Shown piece by piece: positions 11,460-21,484 of a DNA stretch of 64,000 bases. Numbering within the stretch: the first letter of the stretch is position 1; every line of letters begins with the position of its first letter. The position numbers and the translations under genes are program-made. The stretch comes from Halichoerus grypus. Its lineage: Eukaryota > Chordata > Mammalia > Carnivora > Phocidae. The notes below the pieces were generated by a model that ran no database searches, had not been told where the DNA came from, and saw only the letters and a program-made list of their open reading frames with translations. Where the stretch lies: contig NC_135726.1 of the NCBI RefSeq assembly GCF_964656455.1, positions 28,531,168 to 28,595,167 on the forward strand. Reading direction: 5' to 3'.

Positions 11460-12068
11460 ATGTAGGACCGTGGTGAAGAAACTCCACTTCTAGGATGACT
11501 CAGTGTCAGAAAGTTCTCTCTCCTACTCATCTCAAATCCATATTCGTTCCTCACTGGAGTCAAGCAAGGGCCCTGTGTTTGGAAAGTCTTCAGTCTTGGG
11601 CCTGTGATCATCAAGGTGGATTTCCTAGCCAGGCTGCCTTGGGAAGTTACTTCTATTGTCCGAGTCTTATGATTCCTCATCTATTAAATGGGTGCAGTCA
11701 CCCAAGTGCCGCTTAGCTTCCAGAAGTTCATCGCGAACTCAGTGGTGACAGACCCTGTTTGGGCCAGGCTCCTGCGAACCAGGACACTAATTCACACTAA
11801 CCAGGAGGTGCGCAGCAAGCAGCAATCCGCACATGTCACATCACAAGGATCAGGCTCGCTGGCAAGAGGCCTGGAAACTTTAGACTGATCCAGAGCAACC
11901 AGGACGATCTTTCCAAAGCACAAATTTGATGACGTCTGTCCCCAGCCTTCATCACTTGTCATGAGTTGTTCCCTTTTCTTTTCCTGCTTCATTTTCCTTC
12001 ATTCCCTACTCTCCCAGCCCCACCCTGACCCACCCGGGTTTGCTTAATTTGCCATGTTCTGTCCGGAG
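11460..12068. other. Unique sequence, nothing recognised
   Basis: Balanced composition. Overlapping open frames of up to 120 codons on the minus strand partly derive from the adjacent MIR. No recognisable protein. Confidence 0.45.
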
Positions 12069-12285
12069 CAGTGCTTCTCAAATGGGGGCACGTGTGATCC
12101 CCCCAATCGGGGGACATGTAATAAATGTCTAGAAACATTTTTGATTGTCACTACTCAGGGAGGGAGTGGCACTGACACCTAATGGGTAGAGGCCAGAGAT
12201 ACTGCTCAACATCCTACAGTGCACAGTCCGAAACAAAGAATTATGGAGGCCAAGGTCAATGGTGCCAGGGTTGAGACACTCTAGG
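12069..12285 (+). mobile_element. MER20 (hAT-Charlie DNA transposon), sense
   Basis: Begins CAGTGCTTCTCAAA and ends GGGTTGAGACACTCTAG. Between these lie the MER20 landmarks 'AAACATTTTTGATTGTCAC', 'ATGGGTAGAGGCCAGAGATA', 'CTGCTCAACATCCTACAGTG' and 'CAAAGAATTATGGAGGCC'. Near full length, non-autonomous. First of three MER20 copies in the window. Confidence 0.9.
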
Positions 12286-12329
12286 CTAGATTCTATCTTT
12301 CCAGAGAATACTTGTCACCAGCCATCCAC

Positions 12330-12690
12330 CCACCTGTGCCTACTTGTATCAGTCAGGATAGACTTATAATAAGTTATAAGTTATTATATAACTATAATAA
12401 TAGTTATAATGCAGTAACACACATTCCCATATCTTAATGGCTTAGCTCCACAATGTTCATTCCTTACTAATGCTCCATGTCCACAGGGTTGGATAGGGCA
12501 CTCCAATCCATATCATCCTCACTCTGGGACCTGGGCTAAGGGAACAGCACCTTTGGAATGTTGCAGATTGCAGTGGTGGGGGAGAGCACATGACAAATTC
12601 CTCACTGGTGTCACTTTTGCTCACGTTTTATTGGCCAGTGCAAACCACGTGGCCATGCCTAACCTCAAAGAGGACAGGGGAAGAAAACAT
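12330..12690. repeat. Probable ancient interspersed repeat, unclassified
   Basis: Text such as 'GTATCAGTCAGGATAGACTT', 'GCAGTAACACACATTCCCAT' and 'ATCTTAATGGCTTAGCTCC' resembles a mammalian dispersed repeat I have seen but cannot name safely. It carries a short self-complementary AT stretch at about 12365-12410 (ATAAGTTATAAGTTATTATA and its near complement). Confidence 0.4.
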
Positions 12691-12713
12691 AGGGAAAAAG
12701 CTCCTTGACATGG

Positions 12714-13454
12714 GTCTTGGCAATGATTTTTTGGATATGACATCAAAAGCACAAGCAACACAAGCAAAAATAAACAAGTGGGACTACATCCAACTAAAAA
12801 GCTTCTGCACAGCAAAGAAAACCATCAAGAAAATGAAAAGGCAGCCCACAGAATGGCAGAAGATATTTGCAAACCATATCTCTGATAAGAGGTTAGTAAC
12901 TAAAATATATAAGGAACTCATACAACTTGGGAGCGCCTGGGTGACTCAGTAGGTTGGGTGTCTGTCTTCAGCTCGGATCATGATCTCAGGGTCCTGGGAT
13001 TGAACCCCACGTTGGGCTCCCTGCTCAGTGCGGTGGGGGGGGAAGGGGGGCCTGCGTCTCTCTCTCAAATAAATAAATAAATAAAATCTTTAAAAAAATA
13101 AAGGAACTCATACAATTCAATAGCAAAAAAAAAAAAAACTGATTAAAAAATGGACAAAGGAACTGAATAGACATTTTTTCTTTTTTCCAAAAAGACATAC
13201 AAATGGCCAACAGGTACATGAAAAGCTGTCCAACTCCACTCATAGTCAGGGACATGCAAATCAAAATCACAATGAGACATCACTTCACACTCATTAGAAT
13301 GGCCATTATCAAAAAGACAAGAGGTAACCAGCATTGGGGAAGATGTAGAAAAGAGGGGATCCTGGTGTGCTCTTGGTGGGAATGTAATTGGTGCAACCAC
13401 TATGGAAAACAGTATGGACATCCCCCCAAAATTAAAAATAGAATTACTGTATGA
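12714..13454 (+). pseudogene. LINE-1 ORF2 protein C-terminal region, broken
   Basis: Translated pieces match the C-terminal part of the LINE-1 ORF2 protein. In one frame before the SINE, residues read PTEWQKIFANHISDKRL and TKIYKELIQL. After the SINE, from about 13203, another open segment reads YMKSCPTPLIVRDMQIKITM, then RMAIIKK, then a Trp/Cys-rich WWECNWCN segment that corresponds to the ORF2 cysteine-rich end. The reverse-transcriptase catalytic core is not included. A SINE insertion, stops around 13140 and indels break it, so no functional product is expected. Confidence 0.88.
12928..13100 (+). mobile_element. Can-SINE in LINE-1, sense
   Basis: GAGCGCCTGGGTGACTCAG head, a G-rich slipped stretch at 13031-13050, and a CAAATAAATAAATAAATAAAA tail. 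The 17-bp target-site duplication AAGGAACTCATACAA(C/T)T lies at 12911-12927 and 13101-13117. The CT-rich body is shortened. Confidence 0.95.
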
Positions 13455-13506
13455 TCCAATAATTCCACTTCTGGGTATTTATCTAAGGACATGAAATCAC
13501 TATCTT

Positions 13507-13702
13507 TTTTTTTTTTTTTTAAAGATTTTATGTATTTGAGAGAGAGTGAGAGAGAAAGCACAAACAGGGAGAGTGGCAGGCAGAGGGAGAAGCTGGCTCC
13601 CCACTGAGCAGGGAGCCCAACGTGGGACTCGATCCCAGGACCCTGGGATCATGACCCAAGATGAAGGCAGACGCTTAACCAACTGAGCCATTCAGGTGCC
13701 CA
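13507..13702 (-). mobile_element. Can-SINE in LINE-1, antisense
   Basis: T-run tail at 13507, AAAGATTTTATGTATTTGAG, GA-rich body, and an inverted head ending CATTCAGGTGCCC. The target-site duplication GAAATCAC(T/G)ATCTT lies at 13493-13506 and 13703-13716. Confidence 0.95.
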
Positions 13703-13822
13703 GAAATCACGATCTTGAAGAACTAGCTCCACCCCACGCTCATTGCAGCATTATTCACAATAGCCAAGACATAAAAACAACCTAAATGTCCATTGCCAGA
13801 TGAATGGATACAGAAACCATGA

Positions 13823-14425
13823 GGACAATCTAGTGCCTCTGTCCCTTCTGCAGGCTGGACCAGCAAGGGCATCTGAACTCTGTCATTGATGGGCCAGGCC
13901 ATCTCCTCCTCTAAACTCACCCCATTCTGCCTCCTCTCAGTGCTTCCCAAGTTACAAGCTGACCTCCTCCTTTGATGGACCAATTCTTTTGTTAGATAGG
14001 CTCATACCATCGACTGATATGCATCAAATCCAGTTCTTCCTATCCCCTACCCAACCCTGGTGAGGACTGCTTTCTAAGGTAACATTTTCAAACTTCCGTC
14101 ACTTACTTACAACTGTCCCAATTTGGGACATATCTTTGTCCCACTTCCCCTATAATTTAATTGATATATTTTTTAACTAAACTCATATGTTCACCTAAAT
14201 AAATTTATTAATAAATAAGGTCACTTTGGTCCTAAATAGATAGATGCTAGATAAGTAGTTATAGATCAGTCATTGAGTCATTGGTCCCTTTGGGGAATTC
14301 TAGGGAACCACTTAAATCTTTGGAAAACTGATAAATTAAACATTTATCCTGCCTTTTCTATATGGCCTGTATCTCAGGGTATCCACATAGTTGATGAAGA
14401 AGTTTTTCCGTATAGAAGTTTTCTA
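13823..14425. other. Unique sequence, nothing recognised
   Basis: LINE-1 similarity stops abruptly near 13822 (GAATGGATACAGAAAC). The following DNA shows no family or gene that I can name. Confidence 0.4.
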
Positions 14426-14753
14426 GCTAATAAATGAAGAAGGAATGTTGAAAGTGGAACATCACTATTTTGCGAGACTTAATCAATGGATCTAGGCAAT
14501 AAACATCAATGAGTAGTAATGTCATGGAAAGAGAAACAACAAATATTATGTACTTCCTAATGAAAGAACACAGCACTATCAATGAAATGACTTTGCAAAA
14601 ACATATTGAACTTGAATCTGATCGAGCTTCTAGACATAAATACCAATTTACAGGATGCACAAGGGACAGTGGACTTATCAAGTGGCCCATAGGATGCAAT
14701 CAGCAAATCTAAATTATGGAAGACTCTACAAAACAAATGACCTGACTTCTTTA

Positions 14754-14945
14754 AAAAAAAAAAAAAAAGAAAGAAAGATTTTATTTATTTATTTGAGAGA
14801 GAGAGAACTAGCAGAGGGAGGGGGAGGGGGAGAAGCAGGCTCCCCGCTGAACACAGAGCCTGATGTGGGGCTCGATCCCAGGACCCTGAGATCATGACCT
14901 GAACCGAAGTCAGATGCTTAAACAGTTGAGCCACCCAGATGCCCC
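14754..14945 (-). mobile_element. Can-SINE, antisense
   Basis: Long A/T tail (AAGAAAGAAAGATTTTATTT), GA-rich body, and an inverted head ending GAGCCACCCAGATGCCCC. The imperfect target-site duplication TGACCTGACTTCTTTA (14738-14753) against TGGCCTTGCTTCTTTA (14946-14961) matches at 13 of 16 positions. Confidence 0.94.
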
Positions 14946-15387
14946 TGGCCTTGCTTCTTTAACACAACCATATCCTCCCCCAAAAAACCTGCAAGTGAAA
15001 AACAGAGAGATGGAAGAAAAACCTAAAGGTTAAAAGAGACTGACATGACACAGAAAATGACAAGGAATGGGCCTCATTTGGATCTTGACTCAAACAAATT
15101 GGGTAAAGGTGAGCACTTGCCTGGTGATGTGATGATATTGATAGTAATTATTGTTAATTTTTTAGATGTGAGAATGATGTTATGATTATGTTTTTAAAAG
15201 TCCTTATATTTGGGGGAAACACACCAAAATACTTCCCGATGGAAGGACATGCCATTCTGCATGTGCTTTGAAGTAACGGGGCAGGAAGAGAGGAGGTGGC
15301 CAGGGGGCGGATGGAGGAGGAGGAAGCTCGGGCCAAATGTCAGTGATGCCGAAGCTGAGATGCATTCTATTATTCTCTTTACTTTTA

Positions 15388-15590
15388 TTTATTTTTTAAA
15401 TTTTTTTAAAGATTTTATTTATTTGACAGAGAGAGACACAGCGAGAGAGGGAACACAAGCAGGGGGAGTGGGAGAGGGGGAAACAGGCTTCCCGCGGAGC
15501 AGGGAGCCCGATGCAGGGCTTGATCCCAGGGCCCTGGGATCATGACCTGAGCCGAAGGCAGACGCTTAAAGACTGACCACCCAGGTGCCC
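15388..15590 (-). mobile_element. Can-SINE, antisense
   Basis: Young-type inverted head (GAAGGCAGACGCTTAAAGAC, then CACCCAGGTGCCC). The 13-bp perfect target-site duplication CTCTTTACTTTTA lies at 15375-15387 and 15591-15603. It interrupts an older element about 30 bp from that element's A tail. Confidence 0.96.
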
Positions 15591-15644
15591 CTCTTTACTT
15601 TTAAGTATGCTTAAAAATTTCTACAATAAATTTAGAAAAAAACC

Positions 15645-15825
15645 CAGGATGATGTAAGGGAATGATGAGCAGGGTCAGTTGCAGGGAGGAAATCAGAGAA
15701 GCCTCTCTGAGAAATTGCATTCAAAACGGGATGACAAGGAGCCAGCTGCAGGAGGATTCAGCAGAGGAATATTCCAGGCGGAGGGAACAGCATGAACCAT
15801 GCCACCAAGATTACTCAACACTGTC
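15645..15825 (-). mobile_element. L2 fragment, antisense
   Basis: Has the inverted L2 3'-region words 'AGAGAAGCCTCTCTGAGAAA' and 'GAATATTCCAGGCGGAGGGA' followed by ACAGCATGAACC. An old LINE-2 remnant. Confidence 0.65.
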
Positions 15826-17264
15826 TAAGCAATAACCTTGTAAAGCCTTGTAAAATGCCACTTACCCATTTTCTAAATTATATGATCAGCCAAGAGAAGA
15901 TGTCTAATTAGCAACTGAAAATACTGCTACTTTGAAAATGATGCTAATTTTCACAAGGGTTTCTTCCGTCCAAGTGGAGATGTGTATATAAGCCTTATGC
16001 TTTGGATTAAGATTTCAAGTGTCTTTTATTTTTTCAAAATTTTGATTTAAATTATTTTAATTAAAAAAATTGTAATTGCCTTATTGTTGTTGCTTGCCGT
16101 CTGATTCTGCCACTGGGATCCTTCTGTGCACCTGCTGGAGTTTCACAAGCTGCCGGTTCAACAGCCGCATGTCAGTAAATAAAAGGAAAACACAGTTTTT
16201 TATGTTTGTGAAATATTGCACCAATGCATGTACTGTAAAATAGCCCAGTATGGTCCCAGCTGAATAGTAAGAGGGTGATTTATTCCCAAGGCTCTGTTTC
16301 CATTTTTGCTGTTTATGATAGCATATCAACGGAGCTTTTTGATTGAATTACCACCTTGTATTCAGGCTGGGACCATGCATTATTACATATGTAAGTATAA
16401 ATGTTGATGCAAATGAGTTTTCCTAATGAAATGAGAGGCAGTTTATTTTTCCTTGCATAATGGGTGGTTCTGAGGAGCAGATTTATTTTCTAAAAGTGAG
16501 TACACGCTTATTTTTCAATTTGTCATCCGCTCTTAGCATGAGCACCCCAATAATTCAGATCTACAGATCTTTAAGCTTCCACATGTTAATGTGGATTTTT
16601 TTTCATTTTTAAACTGAAATCAATTTCGATGTGATTTATCATCAGAGAATTGCCTTATGTAAAATGCTTAAGTGAATGAAGTAATAACTTTAGGCCTATC
16701 GGTTAGAGAGAGCAATTTTCAGTTTCTCGGTTCTAAATAAATGGTGAGATCCTGGGTCACATTTTCATTTTATTCATTACACTGTGTGCTTTAGTTATTA
16801 CTGAGTTTTGGAATGTCTAGAAGCTTCAAATGAGCCGAATTACTTTTAAATCTTGCTGAATTTTATTTTATACAATTTGAGTTCCTTGGCAGGGTGTTGC
16901 TTGCTATCCTATTAGCCTCTCACCCGAACCAGCTGGCCAAGTCTGGAGTTTATTTCACTCTTCATAAATTAGGATACTAATGTTGAGCCGTGGGCTCTCT
17001 CTTGGCATATGAAATTACCTGCAGCCTCCTTGCTTTGGAAGGGGATCAAGGATCGGCTTAGTAAATACTTGCCCGGTGACTGCAGAAGGAGAACCAGGCT
17101 CAAGAAAGGACAGTGTGGGAGCATTTCTCTCCCACCTTTGAGGAGCTGAAGGCTCAGGTGAGCAGATCCCCAGGACGGAGTTTTCCCGCCAAGCCTTCTA
17201 CACAAACTGTCAGTTTGGGGATGAGTCAGGTGGAGCCCTCCGAGAGCATGATGGGAGTTCAGGG
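15826..17264. other. Unique, conserved-looking noncoding sequence
   Basis: About 1.4 kb without a recognisable repeat. The block from about 16080 to 16960 is AT-balanced, rich in ATTA/TAAT and ATGCAAAT-like words (GATGCAAATGAG near 16406 is octamer-like), and contains a small hairpin CCACATgttaATGTGG at 16579-16594. No open frame of note. A good candidate for a conserved noncoding element. Confidence 0.45.
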
Positions 17265-18124
17265 ACAACATAATAATAAGAAGAAGAATAGTAATGATAA
17301 TCCTGTTTGTTATACTTGTATGTAAATAATATATAATAAATATATGTGTCATACTAATATATAGGATATATATACTACTACTAATAGTAATAATAATAAT
17401 CCTGTTCATTTATTGTTATTGTTATTTTTTATTTTTTTATTGTTATTGTTATTTTTTATTTATTGCTATTGTTATTATATATTATATGTTATTATATATT
17501 ATGTTATTGTTATTATATACTATATATTATATATTACTCATGTAAATGAGTTATTTACTCATGTAAATAATATATAATAATATATATAATATATATATTT
17601 TTATTTTTTGTTATTGTTATTTTTTATTTATTGTTCTTGTTACTCTATATTATTTACTCATGTAAATAATATATAATAACAAATATATGTATTATACTAA
17701 TAAACAGAATATGTCTACTCATCATAATGGTGATGGTAATAATCCTGTTTATTATAGTCAAACATAAATAAGATAATAATAAATTGTGCATTATACTAAT
17801 ATATAAGATATATATACTAATCATAGTAATAGTAATAATCCTGTTCATTTATTAGGCTCATACGTAAATAATATATAATAATAAATGTATGTATTATACT
17901 AATATATAGAATACACATACTAATAATGGTAATAGTAATAATCCTGTTTGTTTATTATACTCATATGTAAATAAGATATAATACTAAATATTTGTATTAT
18001 ACTACTGTATAGGATATATACTACTAGAAATAGTAATAATAACCCTATTTCTTTATACTTGTATATAAATAAGATATAATAATAAATATATGAATTACAT
18101 TAATATAGAGATTGCCCATCCTAA
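17265..18124. repeat. AT-rich minisatellite, about 100-bp period
   Basis: A diverged unit containing 'AATAATCCTGTT', 'GTAAATAATATATAATAATA' and 'TTATACTAATATATAGGATA' recurs. The CCTGTT word starts at 17302, 17401, 17743, 17840 and 17943, with CCCTAT at 18044. The ATATAG-type word falls near 17360, 17703 (variant), 17802, 17903, 18008 and 18104. Spacings are 96-105 bp, except one of about 340 bp where (TTATTG)n and (TATTATA)n expansions at 17405-17640 have grown inside. Roughly six units. Ile/Tyr-rich open frames here are artefacts. Confidence 0.88.
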
Positions 18125-18372
18125 TAATAATAATAATATGCAAGCATTTATTGAGCACATACCATGTCCAGGTACCCTGGTAGGTATCTAACAAGCATTA
18201 TCCCATTTAATGTCCACAACAAACCCAAGGTAAGAACCACTATCATTTCCATTATACAAACAAAGAAACAGAAGCTCAGAGAAGTTAAGGAACTTGGCCA
18301 GGGTCACCCAGCTAATACACGGAGGAACAGAGATTTAAAAGCAGTCAAGCATTCTACTCTAGCAAGATTTCC
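18125..18372 (-). mobile_element. MIR, antisense, near full length
   Basis: Reads 'CATTTATTGAGCACATACCA', 'TATCCCATTTAATGTCCACA', 'AGAAGCTCAGAGAAGTTAAG', 'ACTTGGCCAGGGTCACCCAG' and 'CTAATACACGGAGGAACAGA', a clear reverse complement of MIR from its 3' end inwards. It directly abuts the minisatellite through an AATAATAATAATA run. Confidence 0.92.
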
Positions 18373-18465
18373 ACCTGTACAGGAACTCTTCTTTGCACAG
18401 CGCTTGTGAAAACCCGCTAATCGCCCGTTCAGCGGGAGGGAAAGGAGATTGTGTAGCCACGTGGT

Positions 18466-18650
18466 AGGTCAGAGGTGCAACTTTAAAAGTCAGACACCTC
18501 TGGTTAGGTTCCAACTCTGGGGCTGTCACTTAAGCTTCATGGCCTTGCATAAGTTGCTGAACTGCTGTCTGCCTCAGTTTCCCCAGGCACTATGGAGATG
18601 CTTACGATAATATTACTATTATGAAGAATTAATGAAGCAATGCAACGTCC
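18466..18650 (+). mobile_element. MIR, sense
   Basis: Contains 'CTCTGGTTAGGTTCCAACTC', 'GCATAAGTTGCTGAACTGCT', 'CTGCCTCAGTTTCCCCAGGC' and 'ATGAAGAATTAATGAAGCAA' in MIR order. It lies head to head with the antisense MIR at 18125-18372. Confidence 0.8.
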
Positions 18651-19057
18651 AATGGGTTGGAACCCCTTGGCATCAGCTATCCTTAAACTAAAATCTTACA
18701 CCAGATTTCCTCAGGTGGGAGATGCCTCTGGGAGCTATTTTAAAGGGGCTTATCAATTTGCATTTCTAATTACCCTCTAACTACCTGCCTGGCCAGTCCT
18801 CTGAGGACTTGCTTGGTGATTGATGTGATACCACTTAGAAATTTCTTTGAGTTCTTCCGAAGAAAGGTTTTCTGTACAATCCAGCAGGTGGTGTTACCAT
18901 TTAGAGGAATCTGAAAGCCGAACTGCGCTGCTGATATGCTCATAGGGAGTTGAAAGGGAGATTATCTTTTAAGACTTGAGAATGTTGATGTTTGCAAATA
19001 TTTTCTTGCTGCCTCTGCGAACATTGCAAATTGACTGCTGAGATAATGGGCAAAAGA

Positions 19058-19065
19058 TGACGTCA
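19058..19065. promoter_or_regulatory. Consensus cAMP response element (TGACGTCA)
   Basis: A perfect 8-bp palindromic CRE/ATF site in repeat-free DNA. CpG-containing sites like this are depleted by methylation unless maintained, so it is worth noting. An 8-mer can still occur by chance in 64 kb. Confidence 0.4.
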
Positions 19066-19737
19066 CACAAAACAGCCGTCTTTTAAGTGTAAGAGCTAGA
19101 AGAGCCACTTAGAGTAATTAGGAAATCCTTAAACAAGGGTTCGCAAAGTACTAGCTAACCCGTAATGTTTGCCTTTTTTTTTTTTTTTTTCCCCCTGGCA
19201 TCCAGCTCTAAAAATCTGACCTTGAATAATTATCTACCCGCTGGCTTTCAGCACCAGGAGCAGAAAAGGCTCCGGGCAACCATCTGGTTGCATGTGGACA
19301 ATGCCCGTGAACCTGAGCACCGTGAAGAAGTGAGTAGCTGCTTGGAGGAAGTGCTCCCAGGCTGTGCAAAGTGGAGTTGCGTGAGGCCCCTGCTAAATGC
19401 TCCAGGTTTTCTGTCCTCTTGCTTCCACGTCCAAAATGGCTCTCTGGCTCTTTTGAAAGTCTGGTCATTCATCTCGTTCTGTTTAAACTGGCCTGGATCC
19501 TGCTAGGCATCGTGGCCACCAGTGAAGGAGAAAAGCTGACTTTCTCAAGAGGATTCTTTGGCCCATTTCAGAAGAGGAGGTAGCATGATCGGAACTCCTG
19601 TCTTTTGGGCCCAGGTCTGCAGGGGGATGGGGTGAGCAGGGGGAAGCTAAGCCTGAGGCTAACGTTCAATCTTGTAGTAGCTAGATTAATGTATGGTGTC
19701 CTCTGCAAACCAATATTCTTACCTTAAAGAAGACCAG

Positions 19738-19775
19738 ATATAGATAGATAGAGATAGAAATAGATAGATAGAAAA
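19738..19775. repeat. (GATA)n microsatellite
   Basis: Short impure GATA/GATAGA tract of about 38 bp. Confidence 0.85.
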
Positions 19776-19784
19776 CGCCTTTCT

Positions 19785-20125
19785 ATTTATCAAAGCAATG
19801 CATTTCCCTCGTAGAAAAGTCAGAAACTACAAAAATGTAAAATAAATCAAAGGGGGGAAATGTCCATGATCTTACCTCCCAGTGAAAATCTTCAGGTTTT
19901 TTTTTTTTTCCTGTGCATTTTGACATAGTTGAGACGATGCCATGTTGATAATTTGGTCTTCAGCAATTTTCATAGCATTATTCCATAGGCATTTCCCCAA
20001 GCTTTGGCTAATAGCGTCATTCTATTCCCCCACAGGGCTAGACCATCCTGTGCATAACTTCACCCCTAGCTGTAGGCATTCAGGTTGTTTTCAGTGTTTG
20101 GTTATTATAAACCCTGCCAGGTTGA
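19785..20125 (-). mobile_element. Old LINE-1 (L1ME-like) 3' end, antisense
   Basis: Contains 'AAAGTCAGAAACTACAAAAA' with 'TGTAAAATAAATCAAAG', 'TGATCTTACCTCCCAGTGAA', 'CCTGTGCATTTTGACATAG' and 'CATTCAGGTTGTTTTCAGTG' plus TTATTATAAACCCTGCC. This is the usual order in antisense L1ME 3' UTRs. Diverged. Confidence 0.65.
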
Positions 20126-21484
20126 TATCTTGCCACCAACCTCTCCAGTTCTCCACCAAGTTCAGCCCGTGTAGCAGACCAACAGGTGCAAGAAACTTCC
20201 CTCAGTCCCTCATTTCCACCACGACTTGAGCAGGTGAGGATTACGACTGCCTGGATTATTTTAACTTCCAACACGGGGCTTTTCAGATACTCGGTAAGAA
20301 AGAGGAAATAAAAGCCACGTGTTGTCTTGTGACTCTGTAACCATCTCTTTGAGAGTCACTTGGTTTAAGAAAAAAGAGATTAAGTCAATGAGCCAAAGCA
20401 GAAGGTGATATTCTGAAAACCTGATATACCAGATTTCCTAGATCTTGTTTAAAATGATTGCTTGCTGTCCGCTGCAAATCTTCAGCAGGGAGTGGGGACG
20501 ACATGTACATTATAAACAGACAGGTCTTTTCCTTAAGTAAAAAGAAGAGTGAGCCTTCCTATCTTTGTCTCTGAGCGCTCTGTGCAGGCGAATGGAGACT
20601 TTAGCGGTGCCAAGTAGATCCTTATCGTCATCATAAGGATGTAGTGTTGGAGGAAATGCAGGCCAGGTGTAGAGATGTTTGCAGGGTGCTTGATGCCCAG
20701 TGCTTCACTCATGGAGGACCAGGCAGTCTTCCCGATGGAGGAATTTGGCCCATGCGGATTGCTGAGGCCCTGGAAGGTAGTAGTCCCCATGGTAGTCTCC
20801 CAGGGCTCATTCTGTTCTGTATCAGAGTCCTTTCCTGTCCTCGATACCTATCAGGGAGGGCTTCGGGAAGCTAGCAGAGAGAACAATGATCTGAGGCATA
20901 ACCCCTTATCTGAGCATGCCTACAGACAAGGTTCCATTCAAACCCCTCTTGTGTCACTCCTTCTCTGGTCTTCTCTTCCCTTCTTTCCTTTTTACTCCCT
21001 CCCCCTCTTTTCTCTCTCACCTGAGTATTAGGCATTGGTGGTGTAGGGTTGCTATACATCTGGCCTGTGTTTCCTCCAATGTTACATTCTGTTTCCTGGC
21101 CAGAAGCAGTTTTAACTCCATGGATGTTACTCCCTGGGCTGGAGACTTGCCTATCACAAGAGCTGCTTGAGAACAGGGGTCTCCAGTCACTAATTCCCTG
21201 GGGGCAAGTCTTAATCCTCAAAAAGCAATAATGAGGTTTAATGGAGTTCAACGGAGAGGAGAGCCACCAAGTATCTTTTCAGATGCAAAACTATGTAAAT
21301 CCCGAAAGAAACCAAATGCATACAAAGATGGGGGAGATCATTTCCAAATAGATTAGAGCAGAGAGATTCAGATTTTCTGCTGTCATTTTTTTAAAATGAT
21401 GTTCAAGTTTCACACGGTAATTTCTTGATACTGAATCTTCTATTTGTATTTAGTCCCCAAGCTCCTAGTAAAATGCTCTGTGCA
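20126..21484. other. Unique sequence, nothing recognised
   Basis: No repeat family or RNA gene seen. Open frames of up to 126 codons overlap on opposite strands (about 20640-21250) and share no recognisable domain, so none is called. Confidence 0.45.

Larger units (their letters stand above)
12700..13822 (+). mobile_element. LINE-1 (L1M class) ORF2 3' part, split by two SINEs
   Basis: Sense LINE-1 running from the late ORF2 ('GACATCAAAAGCACAAGCAA' near 12739) to 'CCTAAATGTCCATTGCCAGA' near 13781. Two Can-SINEs, 12928-13100 (sense) and 13507-13702 (antisense), split it into three pieces with matching target-site duplications. Older than both SINEs. Confidence 0.92.
14430..15640 (+). mobile_element. 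Old retroelement 3' region (probably L1M type), split by two SINEs
   Basis: After removing two SINEs, the text reads as a known dispersed 3' region: 'AATTATGGAAGACTCTACAA', then 'TAATTATTGTTAATTTTTTA' with 'GTGAGAATGATGTTATGATT', then 'AAAGTCCTTATATTTGGGGG', then 'TATTATTCTCTTTACTTTTA', ending in CTACAATAAATTTAGAAAAAA with a polyadenylation-like signal and A tail. I believe it is an old LINE-1 3' UTR, but the class is not certain. Confidence 0.55.
18651..19784. other. Unique sequence with a consensus CRE
   Basis: No gene or repeat family recognised apart from a T run at 19174-19190 and a GATA microsatellite near the right end. The part from 18840 to 19140 looks like regulatory DNA. It holds CCAGCAGGTGGTGT at 18881-18894 (one base from a CTCF core) and TGACGTCA at 19058-19065. 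Confidence 0.4.

Noticed and set aside
12590..12952. 120-codon frame with a clear protein match
   Set aside because: The match is real but is LINE-1 ORF2 C-terminal sequence; annotated as a broken mobile-element gene, not a host gene.
16969..17848. Ile/Tyr-rich frames resembling small membrane proteins
   Set aside because: They are translations of the AT-rich minisatellite.
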